This document shows positions 49,746 through 56,796 of a stretch of DNA of 64,000 bases, piece by piece. The position numbers were made by a program, and so were the translations under genes. The DNA is from an uncultured Ilumatobacter sp. Its GTDB lineage: Bacteria; Actinomycetota; Acidimicrobiia; Acidimicrobiales; Ilumatobacteraceae. A model generated the notes under the pieces. It saw nothing but the letters and a program-made list of their open reading frames with translations. It did no database searches and was not told the DNA's origin. Numbering within the stretch: position 1 is the first letter of the stretch; every line of letters begins with the position of its first letter. Where the stretch lies: contig CALKNK010000016.1 of assembly GCA_938091165.1 (NCBI GenBank), positions 1-64,000 on the forward strand. The letters are read 5' to 3'.

Positions 49746-50264
49746 TTAGTCGCGCTGCCCTCCGTCATTGTCCATACGCACTCGAAGGAGCTTGCGCAGC
49801 GTCTCGGTAAAAGCGTTCAGCTCCGCCTCGTCAAGCACGCTAAACAAATGCTGCTCGCGTCGATGCTGACCACCGTAGGCCTGGCGCAGCTTCTCAACGC
49901 CGGCATCGGTCACCGTCACACTGGCGAGGCGACCATCAGCCTGATCTCGCTGACGTAGAGCCAGCTGCTCGCGCTCCAAGGTCGTCACGACTCCAGAAAC
50001 TGCAGCACGCGACACACCGGAAAGTCGAGCGATATCGCGCACCTCTAACGAACCAAAGACCCACACCGTAAACAGCACTCGGAAACCCGCCATCGAAAGC
50101 CCCAGCGGTCGGTGCACTTCCGTATCAAAGTCTCCAATCGTCCGCGTTGCCAACCGAAAGAGATCGAATGACGCAGCGAAGCTCTCGAGGTTGACCTCTC
50201 CACCCCCGCCGCCTCCGAGCTCAGCGACACGCTCGGTGGCGCGTTGCTCAAATTCGTCAGGCAT
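49746..50264 (-). CDS. MarR family transcriptional regulator
   Basis: About 172 residues from an ATG at 50264. A Gly-rich stretch (ELGGGGGGEVN) precedes the winged helix (VRDIARLSGVSRAAVSGVVT, TLEREQLALRQRDQADGRLA with the wing). It starts inside the last 8 bp of the paaI gene, so these two are cotranscribed, and it is followed by the paa promoter and palindrome. It is the likely regulator of the epoxidase operon, probably responding to phenylacetyl-CoA. It is not the GntR-type PaaX or the TetR-type PaaR known elsewhere. Confidence 0.88.
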   Translation of the reverse strand: MPDEFEQRATERVAELGGGGGGEVNLESFAASFDLFRLATRTIGDFDTEVHRPLGLSMAGFRVLFTVWVFGSLEVRDIARLSGVSRAAVSGVVTTLEREQLALRQRDQADGRLASVTVTDAGVEKLRQAYGGQHRREQHLFSVLDEAELNAFTETLRKLLRVRMDNDGGQRD

Positions 50265-50664
50265 CCAGCACCGGCCCGCCGAGCGTGAGCGTTTGCCCGC
50301 GCACCAAAGCAACCGTGTCACCATCACCGTTATTGACAGCGATGTCGTGGACCGTATTGCGGCCGCGCTGCGCAACAGCGCGTGACGTCGCAACTAAGTG
50401 ATCGCCGATGCGGGCGACCGAGATCCACTCGATCGACGCTGTTGTAGACAGAGTGCGCTCGTCGCCTGCGTTTGAGGCATGAGCCATCGCCGTGTCGGCC
50501 AACGTGAAGAGCACCCCACCGTGGCAGACACCCAGCCCGTTAGTCATCCGCTCTTCCACCTTCATCGACACCACCGCTAAACCGACTTCGGCGTGAATGA
50601 TCTCAATGCCAAGCTCTTTGGCCACGTGGTCGCGTTGATGCATCGCAGCAGAGGCGTCGGTCAT
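50257..50664 (-). CDS. paaI: PaaI-type hotdog thioesterase
   Basis: About 135 residues from the ATG at 50664. RMTNGLGVCHGGVLFTLADT is the PaaI/hydroxyphenylacetyl-CoA thioesterase signature, with the catalytic Asp in ADTAMAHASN. PaaI hydrolyses dead-end ring-hydroxylated or epoxide-derived CoA esters and so releases trapped CoA. TAGTGT lies eight bases before the ATG. Upstream open frame to 50778 lacks homology. Cotranscribed with marR. Confidence 0.9.
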   Translation of the reverse strand: MTDASAAMHQRDHVAKELGIEIIHAEVGLAVVSMKVEERMTNGLGVCHGGVLFTLADTAMAHASNAGDERTLSTTASIEWISVARIGDHLVATSRAVAQRGRNTVHDIAVNNGDGDTVALVRGQTLTLGGPVLDA

Positions 50665-50793
50665 AAACGCCAACACTACTTTCGACATCGGTCGGAGGTA
50701 CGAAGTGCGATACGGCCGCCCGTCTGCCAGAACTAGCGAAGCCGCACAAGCCACAACGACTCTCACTTCGCTTTCCACCCCTCATCGGCGTAC

Positions 50794-50928
50794 TCAGGCC
50801 TTCGCCGCATGCACGCCGGACTCTGCCGGTGACATCGCATCGAAGTCCGACGCTGGTGCACCTGATGAGTTCGCCCCGCATAACGCGCCCAGGTAATCCA
50901 TTTGCTGGTATCGGTTCAAAGTGGGCAT
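50794..50928 (-). CDS. Possible 44-aa protein in the paaI/epoxide hydrolase gap
   Basis: The 309-bp gap 50665-50973 holds one coding-like minus-strand frame. From an ATG at 50928 it reads MPTLNRYQQMDYLGALCGAN and then SSGAPASDFDAMSPAESGVH to a TGA at 50794. Codon use is like real genes and no repeats explain it. No family is recognised and the promoter is unclear. It would lie upstream of paaI on the same strand. The rest of the gap shows the two gene-start promoters only. Confidence 0.4.
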   Translation of the reverse strand: MPTLNRYQQMDYLGALCGANSSGAPASDFDAMSPAESGVHAAKA

Positions 50929-50961
50929 CGCTCGACTGATCGACACCACCTTCGACCCTCC

Positions 50962-50967
50962 TACGGT
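50962..50967 (+). promoter_or_regulatory. -10 box, leaderless start of epoxide hydrolase
   Basis: TACGGT followed by six bases and the ATG at 50974. Confidence 0.55.
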
Positions 50968-50973
50968 GATGCA

Positions 50974-52137
50974 ATGAGCACTGACATCCGACCATTCACA
51001 ATCGAGGTCAGCGACGAGATCCTTGATGACCTTCGAGCCCGGCTGCGCAACACGCGCTGGCCCGAACGCGAGTTGGTTGAGGATTGGTCTCAGGGCACAC
51101 CGCTCGCCTACGTCCAAGAGGTCTGCGACTACTGGGCAGAGCAATACAACTGGCGAGACCGCGAGGCGAAGCTCAATCATTTTCATCAATTCGTCACCAC
51201 AATTGATGAACTCGATATTCACTTCATTCACCAGCGGTCGCCTCACCCTGACGCCACCCCCCTGCTACTCACTCACGGATGGCCGGGCTCTATCGTCGAA
51301 TTCGTCAAGGTGATCGATCCATTGACCAACCCAACGCAACACGGCGGCGATGCAGCCGACGCGTTCCACATCATTGCGCCGTCGCTACCCGGGTACGGGT
51401 TCTCCGACAAGCCAACAACCACGGGGTGGGGCGTTGAGAAAATCGCTGCCACCTTCGCTGAACTGATGCTGCGCCTCGGATACGGCCGTTACGTCGCGCA
51501 AGGCGGCGATTGGGGATCCGGTGTGACGACGGCACTCGGCGCGTGCGACCCCGAACACTGTGCCGCGATCCACGTCACCCTTGCCATGGGGGCGCGCCCG
51601 AAACTCGACGGCGAACTCAGCGATGAAGCTGAGCGAACGCTCAAACATTTGCAGTACTACCGAGACTGGGACTCGGGCTACTCAAAGCAGCAGGCCACAC
51701 GACCCCAGACCGTCGGTTACGGCCTTGTCGACTCACCTGCCGGACAGGCTGCCTGGATCCTCGAGAAGTTCTGGTCGTGGACAGACACGCGCGACTCTGA
51801 ACGCGGTGGTCACCCTGAAGATGTTCTGACACGCGATGAGCTACTCGACAACATCATGCTTTATTGGATCAACGGCAATGCAGCCTCCTCAGGCCGGTTG
51901 TACTGGGAGAGCTTTGGCAAAGGCCCCCGCCATACCGTGGACATTCCCACTGGGTTTGCAGTGTTCCCTGAGGAGATTGCTCCTCCCGTACGGGAGTGGG
52001 TAAAGGACAGCTACACCCACATCGTGCATTGGGCCGAGCATGCTCAAGGAGGTCATTTTGCTGCGTTCGAGGTTCCCGACACCTATGTCAAAGAGATCAG
52101 AACAATGTTCCGACCCTTTCACCAAGGGGCTCGCTAG
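50974..52137 (+). CDS. Epoxide hydrolase, microsomal (EHN) type
   Basis: 387 residues. The N-terminal EHN domain (DDLRARLRNTRWPERELVED, DYWAEQYNWRDREAKLN) wraps an alpha/beta-hydrolase core with HGWPGSIVEF (oxyanion), GGDWGSG (nucleophile Asp) and GGHFAAFEVPD (catalytic His). The lid has the usual two Tyr (LQYYRDWDSGY). It opens epoxides with water. Its place next to the phenylacetate locus, whose product is an epoxide, is suggestive, but it is on the other strand with its own promoter, so a separate detoxifying role is equally likely. Confidence 0.9.
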   Translation: MSTDIRPFTIEVSDEILDDLRARLRNTRWPERELVEDWSQGTPLAYVQEVCDYWAEQYNWRDREAKLNHFHQFVTTIDELDIHFIHQRSPHPDATPLLLTHGWPGSIVEFVKVIDPLTNPTQHGGDAADAFHIIAPSLPGYGFSDKPTTTGWGVEKIAATFAELMLRLGYGRYVAQGGDWGSGVTTALGACDPEHCAAIHVTLAMGARPKLDGELSDEAERTLKHLQYYRDWDSGYSKQQATRPQTVGYGLVDSPAGQAAWILEKFWSWTDTRDSERGGHPEDVLTRDELLDNIMLYWINGNAASSGRLYWESFGKGPRHTVDIPTGFAVFPEEIAPPVREWVKDSYTHIVHWAEHAQGGHFAAFEVPDTYVKEIRTMFRPFHQGAR

Positions 52138-52196
52138 CGTCAGGCCTTCTGACTGCGTTCGACTACACCAACCCGACCCCACCTCAGCATGGCCGA

Positions 52197-53465
52197 GTGC
52201 CTGGAAGCGCAAAGGCGGCATGGTCGTACCGCTCATTTCGCATCATCTTTGTCGGTCTGGCGCTGTCGCAAATAGGGACGTGGATGCAGAACTTCACCCT
52301 GCCGGCCTATATCCAAGACCGCACCGACCGCCCCGCGTTCGTCGGCGTAGCAATCTTCATGCAACTAGGGCCGCTCCTCGTATTATCGATTCCCGCCGGG
52401 GTGCTCGCCGACAAGGTGTCGAAGCAGAAGCTTCAACTCGCCATGCAGTCGATCTCTGCTGCGCTCACGCTGTGCCTTGCCTTTCTGGTGGCACAAAACG
52501 CTGCGCTGGTCGCAATCTTTGGAATACAGCTCGCAATCGGCATCGCAAACGCGTTGAACGCACCAGCCTTCCAGGCAAGCATGCCCTTGCTCGTGCACCG
52601 TCAGGACCTGCCCGGAGCCATCAGCCTGAACTCTGCCATGATCAACGGCAGCCGGGTGATGGGGCCCGTGCTCGCTGCGGTACTCGCTGCGATCGGCATG
52701 AGCACGGCGCAAATTTTCACCGTAAACGCTGCGACTTACATCTTTTTTATCATCGCGTTACTTATCGTGCGGATGCCCGACGTGCGAGGCAAATTCAGTG
52801 AAGTCGGCTGGCGCCGTTTGCTGACCGGCTTTCACATCGTCCGCGAGCGGCAGGTGCTCTTGCGTCTTCTTCTCGGCATGTTCCTGTTCTCACTGTTCTG
52901 TTTGCCGTTCGTTGGGTTGTTCCCGTCGATCGCTGAGCTCAACTTTGGATTCGATGCGCTTGACAACCAGTACCGGGCGCTATACGCAACGTGGGGGCTC
53001 GGCGCCTTCTTTGGCGCCATTTCGGTCGGCACCTGGCTGGCCGACGTGCACCGCCACACACTAATCGTTCGCGGGTTCACTGGCTTTGCCGTTGTTCTTG
53101 CAGTCTTCTCGCAGCTACGCGATTCGGTCCTTCCGTACCCCGTAGGTTTTCTGCTTGGCTTCGCGTACTTCATGACCGCCACGGCAATCACCACTGAGCT
53201 GCAGCTCAATCTAAAGAACACTGAGCGGGCCGCCGTGATGCCGCTGTGGTTCATGGTCTTTGGCGGAACGGTGCCGATCGGCAACTTGGTCTTCGGCGTC
53301 GTCATCGAGTGGGTCGGCGCTCGTGCCGTGCTCGGTTTTGGTGCCGGGTTTGCGGTTTTCCTTGCGTACTTGGTCGATCTACGCCACTTACGGCGCAACG
53401 CATTTCTGCCGGAAAGCGAGGGAGGCGAGAAATACACACCAGTCAACGCCAGCCGCCTCATCTAA
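52197..53465 (+). CDS. MFS exporter (EntS/MFS_3 type)
   Basis: About 422 residues from a GTG at 52197. SYRSFRIIFVGLALSQIGTW, MQNFTLPAYI, GVLADKVSKQKLQLAMQSIS and NALNAPAFQASMPLLVHRQD are the hallmarks of the EntS-like MFS_3 family, which exports siderophores or drugs. Ten to twelve membrane helices are visible. CAGCAT lies six bases before the GTG. The frame is open further upstream inside the epoxide hydrolase gene, without homology. The substrate is unknown. Confidence 0.87.
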   Translation: MPGSAKAAWSYRSFRIIFVGLALSQIGTWMQNFTLPAYIQDRTDRPAFVGVAIFMQLGPLLVLSIPAGVLADKVSKQKLQLAMQSISAALTLCLAFLVAQNAALVAIFGIQLAIGIANALNAPAFQASMPLLVHRQDLPGAISLNSAMINGSRVMGPVLAAVLAAIGMSTAQIFTVNAATYIFFIIALLIVRMPDVRGKFSEVGWRRLLTGFHIVRERQVLLRLLLGMFLFSLFCLPFVGLFPSIAELNFGFDALDNQYRALYATWGLGAFFGAISVGTWLADVHRHTLIVRGFTGFAVVLAVFSQLRDSVLPYPVGFLLGFAYFMTATAITTELQLNLKNTERAAVMPLWFMVFGGTVPIGNLVFGVVIEWVGARAVLGFGAGFAVFLAYLVDLRHLRRNAFLPESEGGEKYTPVNASRLI

Positions 53466-53498
53466 AAGTGTCAGCTATCCAGTCCCCAGAGCAACTCA

Positions 53499-53540
53499 GA
53501 ATGATTCAATTAAGTAGTCGGAATGATTCAATTAAGTAGT
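53499..53540. repeat. 22-bp tandem duplication across the murF stop codon
   Basis: GAATGATTCAATTAAGTAGT occurs at 53499-53518 and again at 53521-53540, with CG between, giving a perfect 22-bp tandem unit. The copy at 53521-53540 contains the murF stop codon (TGA on the minus strand, 53530-53528) and the last codons; the other copy is downstream of it. Confidence 0.85.
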
Positions 53541-54823
53541 TCGTTGACAACACGTTCGAGACCGGCGGATCGGCTGGCTTTGACCAGCACTACGTCACCC
53601 GCTTGGAAATTGCCAATAAACGCAACCGGGTCGTCGGTCGGTCGGACGCCGTAAAGATCCGTTCCGGTGGCGACAACTTGGACGCCAAGTGTCTCAGCAA
53701 TGCGAGCAACCTCACGATGCCCCTCAACGTCATCGTCTAGCTCACCCATGAGGCCGAGGATGGCGATACGACGATCAGCCTCCATCGCTGCCAACGCTTC
53801 GAGTGCCGCAGCCATGGATGTCGGGTTGGCGTTGTAGGCGTCGTTGATGACTGTCGCTCCGGATGACGCTGTTGACACTTCCATTCGCATACCAGAGATC
53901 GACGCTGTCGCTAATGCCTCGACCGCTGCCTTCAGCGACACACCGACGGACCCGGCAACAGCAATTGCAGCTGCAGCATTTGATGCCATGTGCGCGCCGC
54001 TCGTTGCAAGTTCGACGTCGGCGTTTCCCCACGGGGTATCGACGCGGAATCGAGGACGGGCCAGCGCATCAAGTTCGAGACCACTGAGCCGTACATCCGC
54101 CGAAGTGCCGTATGTAAGGACAGTAGCTTGTGCGTGCCGGGCCATCGCCAGCACGCGCTCATCATCAGCGTTGAGGATTGCGATACCCGATGCATCGAGC
54201 GCCTCAACCAACTCTTTCTTTGCCTTTGCGACACCCTCGATGCCACCGACTCGTTCGGTATGAGAGTGACCCACTGCGGTGACAACCCCGATGTCTGGTT
54301 GGGCAACGTCACAGAGTCTCGTGATCTCGCCAAAACCGCGCATCCCCATCTCCAACACGAGGACCTCGGTGTCGTCCGGTGCATTCAGTACCGTAATTGG
54401 TAGGCCCTGCTCGTTGTTGAAGCTTCGTTCGTTAGCCGCTGTGCGGAGCCCTGATGCGCATGCGGCTGCAATCAGGTCCTTGGTCGATGTCTTGCCGACG
54501 CTGCCGGTAACACCGATGACCTTGCCGACTGATTGGCTGCGAGCCCAAGCAGCGAGCGTCATAAGAGCTGCTGCGGTATCAGCGACTTCGATGGAGGTAC
54601 CCGCTTCTGCGGCATGCTCCGGCTGACTTGTGAGGTACGCGGCCGCTCCGGCCGAAAGCGCTGTTTCGATGTACTCGTGACCATTGCGATCAGCCACAAT
54701 CGGAATGAATAGCTGGCCTGGACGCACCAAGCGCGAGTCGAATGATGCACCGTCAAACTCAACATCAGGCCCGACCAGTTGTCCTCCGATGCTGGTCGCT
54801 GCTGCTGATGCCAGAATCCTCAC
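53528..54823 (-). CDS. murF: UDP-N-acetylmuramoyl-tripeptide--D-alanyl-D-alanine ligase
   Basis: About 431 residues from a GTG at 54823. The N-terminal uridine-binding part (DGASFDSRLVRPGQLFIPIV) is followed by the P-loop GVTGSVGKTSTKDLI, then ERSFNNEQGLPITVLN and the Asp/Asn-rich NDAYNANPTSMAAALE, all MurF motifs. It adds D-Ala-D-Ala to the muropeptide precursor. TACCGT lies eight bases before the GTG. Divergent from ddl, which makes its dipeptide substrate; the shared gap is 45 bp. The stop codon lies in a tandem duplication. Confidence 0.94.
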   Translation of the reverse strand: MRILASAAATSIGGQLVGPDVEFDGASFDSRLVRPGQLFIPIVADRNGHEYIETALSAGAAAYLTSQPEHAAEAGTSIEVADTAAALMTLAAWARSQSVGKVIGVTGSVGKTSTKDLIAAACASGLRTAANERSFNNEQGLPITVLNAPDDTEVLVLEMGMRGFGEITRLCDVAQPDIGVVTAVGHSHTERVGGIEGVAKAKKELVEALDASGIAILNADDERVLAMARHAQATVLTYGTSADVRLSGLELDALARPRFRVDTPWGNADVELATSGAHMASNAAAAIAVAGSVGVSLKAAVEALATASISGMRMEVSTASSGATVINDAYNANPTSMAAALEALAAMEADRRIAILGLMGELDDDVEGHREVARIAETLGVQVVATGTDLYGVRPTDDPVAFIGNFQAGDVVLVKASRSAGLERVVNELLN

Positions 54824-54868
54824 GCGTGTCGACGGTACCGTTCGCACTATGACGATTGGTGGACGACG

Positions 54869-55987
54869 GTGAGTGGCAGCCCGATCGAGACAGACGAACG
54901 GATCCACCTGATCGTCATCTTCGGTGGCGAAAGCGCCGAACATGATGTCTCGTGCACCACCGCTGCCCATGTGTTGACCGCGGCGGATCCGGCAAAGTAC
55001 CGCATTACCCCGGTCGGAATTTCGACTGACGGGCAGTGGGCGATTGCGGACCACGCAGTTGCCGCGCTGGCTTCAGGCGGGGGTGGATTACCAGCAAAAC
55101 TAGACCCGACCGGCTCTGGGGTATCAGCAACGCCAATTCTTTCCGCTGCCTTCGCCGACCCCTCAACCACGGTCGTCTTGCCGCTCCTCCACGGCCCGAT
55201 GGGTGAGGATGGAACAATCCAGGGACTTATCGAACTCGCCAACCTGCCGTACGTTGGCACCGGTGTCCTTGGGTCTGCGGTGGCAATGGACAAAGCGATG
55301 GCCAAGCAGGTCGTTGCTGCTGCTGGAATTCCCCAGGCCCGGTACCGGGCATTTGCCGAACATGAAATGACGCCGTCACTTGCGACTGCAATCGTCGATG
55401 ACCTTGGGCTCCCTGTGTTCGTGAAGCCAGCAAACATGGGTTCCTCGGTCGGCGTTTCAAAAGCGTCGAGCGTCGATGAGCTAAACGCTGCGATCGACGT
55501 CGCGCTCAGTTATGACGAATTGGTTGTCGTCGAAGAGGCTGTGGCTGGTAAAGAAATCGAAGTCGCCGTTCTCGGCAATAACCAGCCCACAGCAGCGACG
55601 CCGGGCGAGATTGTGCCGGGCGATAACTTTTACAGCTACGAAGACAAGTACCTAACCGATGGTTCTTATGCAGTTATTCCTGCCCCGATTGGCGACAGTG
55701 CCCTCAGCCAGGCAAAAGAGCTAGCAATCGAGGCGTACCGGGCTTTGCGGTGCGAAGGTTTGTCAAGAGTCGATTTCTTCTGGGAAGACCCTGCTGCCGA
55801 CTTCAGCGGCAAACCTGGTCGTGGTTTTTTACTGAACGAGGTCAACACAATGCCGGGTTTTACCCCCATCTCGATGTTCCCGAAAATGTGGATCTCCGAT
55901 GGAGTGAGCTATCCCGAGATCATCGACCGACTCGTCGATCTCGCATTGGAGCGCCACTCCCGACGCCGACGAAATACCGTTCACTGA
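54869..55987 (+). CDS. ddl: D-alanine--D-alanine ligase
   Basis: 372 residues from a GTG. FGGESAEHDVSCTTAAHVL, LPLLHGPMGEDGTIQGLIEL, the ATP-grasp lysines in VFVKPANMGSSVGVSKA and the metal-binding GFLLNEVNTMPGFTPISMFP are all present. The C-terminus is basic (ERHSRRRRNTVH). It joins two D-alanines for peptidoglycan. Divergently paired with murF, so one regulatory region serves two consecutive steps. The 104 bp after it contain nothing evident. Confidence 0.95.
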   Translation: MSGSPIETDERIHLIVIFGGESAEHDVSCTTAAHVLTAADPAKYRITPVGISTDGQWAIADHAVAALASGGGGLPAKLDPTGSGVSATPILSAAFADPSTTVVLPLLHGPMGEDGTIQGLIELANLPYVGTGVLGSAVAMDKAMAKQVVAAAGIPQARYRAFAEHEMTPSLATAIVDDLGLPVFVKPANMGSSVGVSKASSVDELNAAIDVALSYDELVVVEEAVAGKEIEVAVLGNNQPTAATPGEIVPGDNFYSYEDKYLTDGSYAVIPAPIGDSALSQAKELAIEAYRALRCEGLSRVDFFWEDPAADFSGKPGRGFLLNEVNTMPGFTPISMFPKMWISDGVSYPEIIDRLVDLALERHSRRRRNTVH

Positions 55988-56091
55988 AACACCTCGCACT
56001 ACTGCGGCGAGATCTTTCCCGGTCCACTCAAACTGTGCGTGAAAATCCCTGCGCAGCAGCGCTCATTACGCACTTTCGGGAAGGTTTTTGC

Positions 56092-56733
56092 TCAGAGTGG
56101 GGTGAGAGCTGCACGAAGAAAGGTACGCAGTTCATCGCGCAACGCCCGCAGGCCAGCCTGATCAGCAACCCACCCGACAGTACGGAGTGCTTCAGGTTCT
56201 GTCGCAATGCCTGTCACAGTTGCGTAGCTCAGCGCCGCGATCAATCGGGGGTCTCCCGTGCGAAGACGGCCGGTCTCCATCTCTGCAGCCAAATAGTGGA
56301 CGGCACGCTCGACAAGCGGTGAGATGTGCGCCGCGAGCCGATCAGCCTGCGACTGACTTAACCGGCTGACTTCGCGCACCAGGCCAAGGAGAGCCGGCCG
56401 CCGGACTGCCGGGCGGAAGACCGCACGCACGACGGCGTCCACGCGATCAAGCGGGTCATCTGGCGCGGCGCGAACTGCGGCGTCGATGACGACGACCAGT
56501 TCCGCAGCAACCTTCTCCAGCACTGCGTCTACAAGTACCTCCTTGGAGTCAAACCAGTAGAGAACGGTCTGCTTGCGGACACCGACGTGACGAGCGATCT
56601 CATCAAGCGACACAGCATCGACACCGCGTGCGCCGAACAGGTCAAGCGCTGCATCGAGAATACGTTCTCGCGTGGTCCGATCAGGCACCGGCGCCCCAGC
56701 CTGAATCACCTTTGCCACTCGTGTCGCTGTCAC
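56092..56733 (-). CDS. TetR family regulator of the lipid cluster
   Basis: About 213 residues from a GTG at 56733. The helix-turn-helix (ILDAALDLFGARGVDAVSLD, EIARHVGVRKQTVLYWFDSK) is standard TetR; the C-terminal domain is hydrophobic and Arg-rich, with two dimer helices. It is divergent from the acyl reductase fusion gene, and a perfect 20-bp palindrome lies between them. By position it is the repressor of that four-gene run, with a fatty acyl ligand as a reasonable guess. The open frame extends upstream through the intergenic region, but without homology. Confidence 0.88.
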   Translation of the reverse strand: MTATRVAKVIQAGAPVPDRTTRERILDAALDLFGARGVDAVSLDEIARHVGVRKQTVLYWFDSKEVLVDAVLEKVAAELVVVIDAAVRAAPDDPLDRVDAVVRAVFRPAVRRPALLGLVREVSRLSQSQADRLAAHISPLVERAVHYLAAEMETGRLRTGDPRLIAALSYATVTGIATEPEALRTVGWVADQAGLRALRDELRTFLRAALTPL

Positions 56734-56756
56734 CCATACCGCTATCTTGGCAGCTC

Positions 56757-56776
56757 TCTCTACCAATTGGTAGAGA
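56757..56776. promoter_or_regulatory. 20-bp perfect palindrome, candidate TetR operator
   Basis: TCTCTACCAATTGGTAGAGA reads the same on both strands. It lies 24 bp before the tetR start and 20 bp before the acyl-reductase start, covering the place where the -35 box of the latter promoter would be. One such site could repress both directions. Confidence 0.75.
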
Positions 56777-56783
56777 ATCGTGC

Positions 56784-56789
56784 TAGAAC
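56784..56789 (+). promoter_or_regulatory. -10 box, leaderless start of the acyl reductase fusion
   Basis: TAGAAC followed by seven bases and the GTG at 56797. Confidence 0.45.
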
Positions 56790-56796
56790 TGCATCC

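Noticed and set aside
50974..52137. Epoxide hydrolase as a dedicated step of the phenylacetate pathway
   Set aside because: It is on the opposite strand with its own promoter, and the known pathway isomerises the epoxide rather than hydrolysing it.
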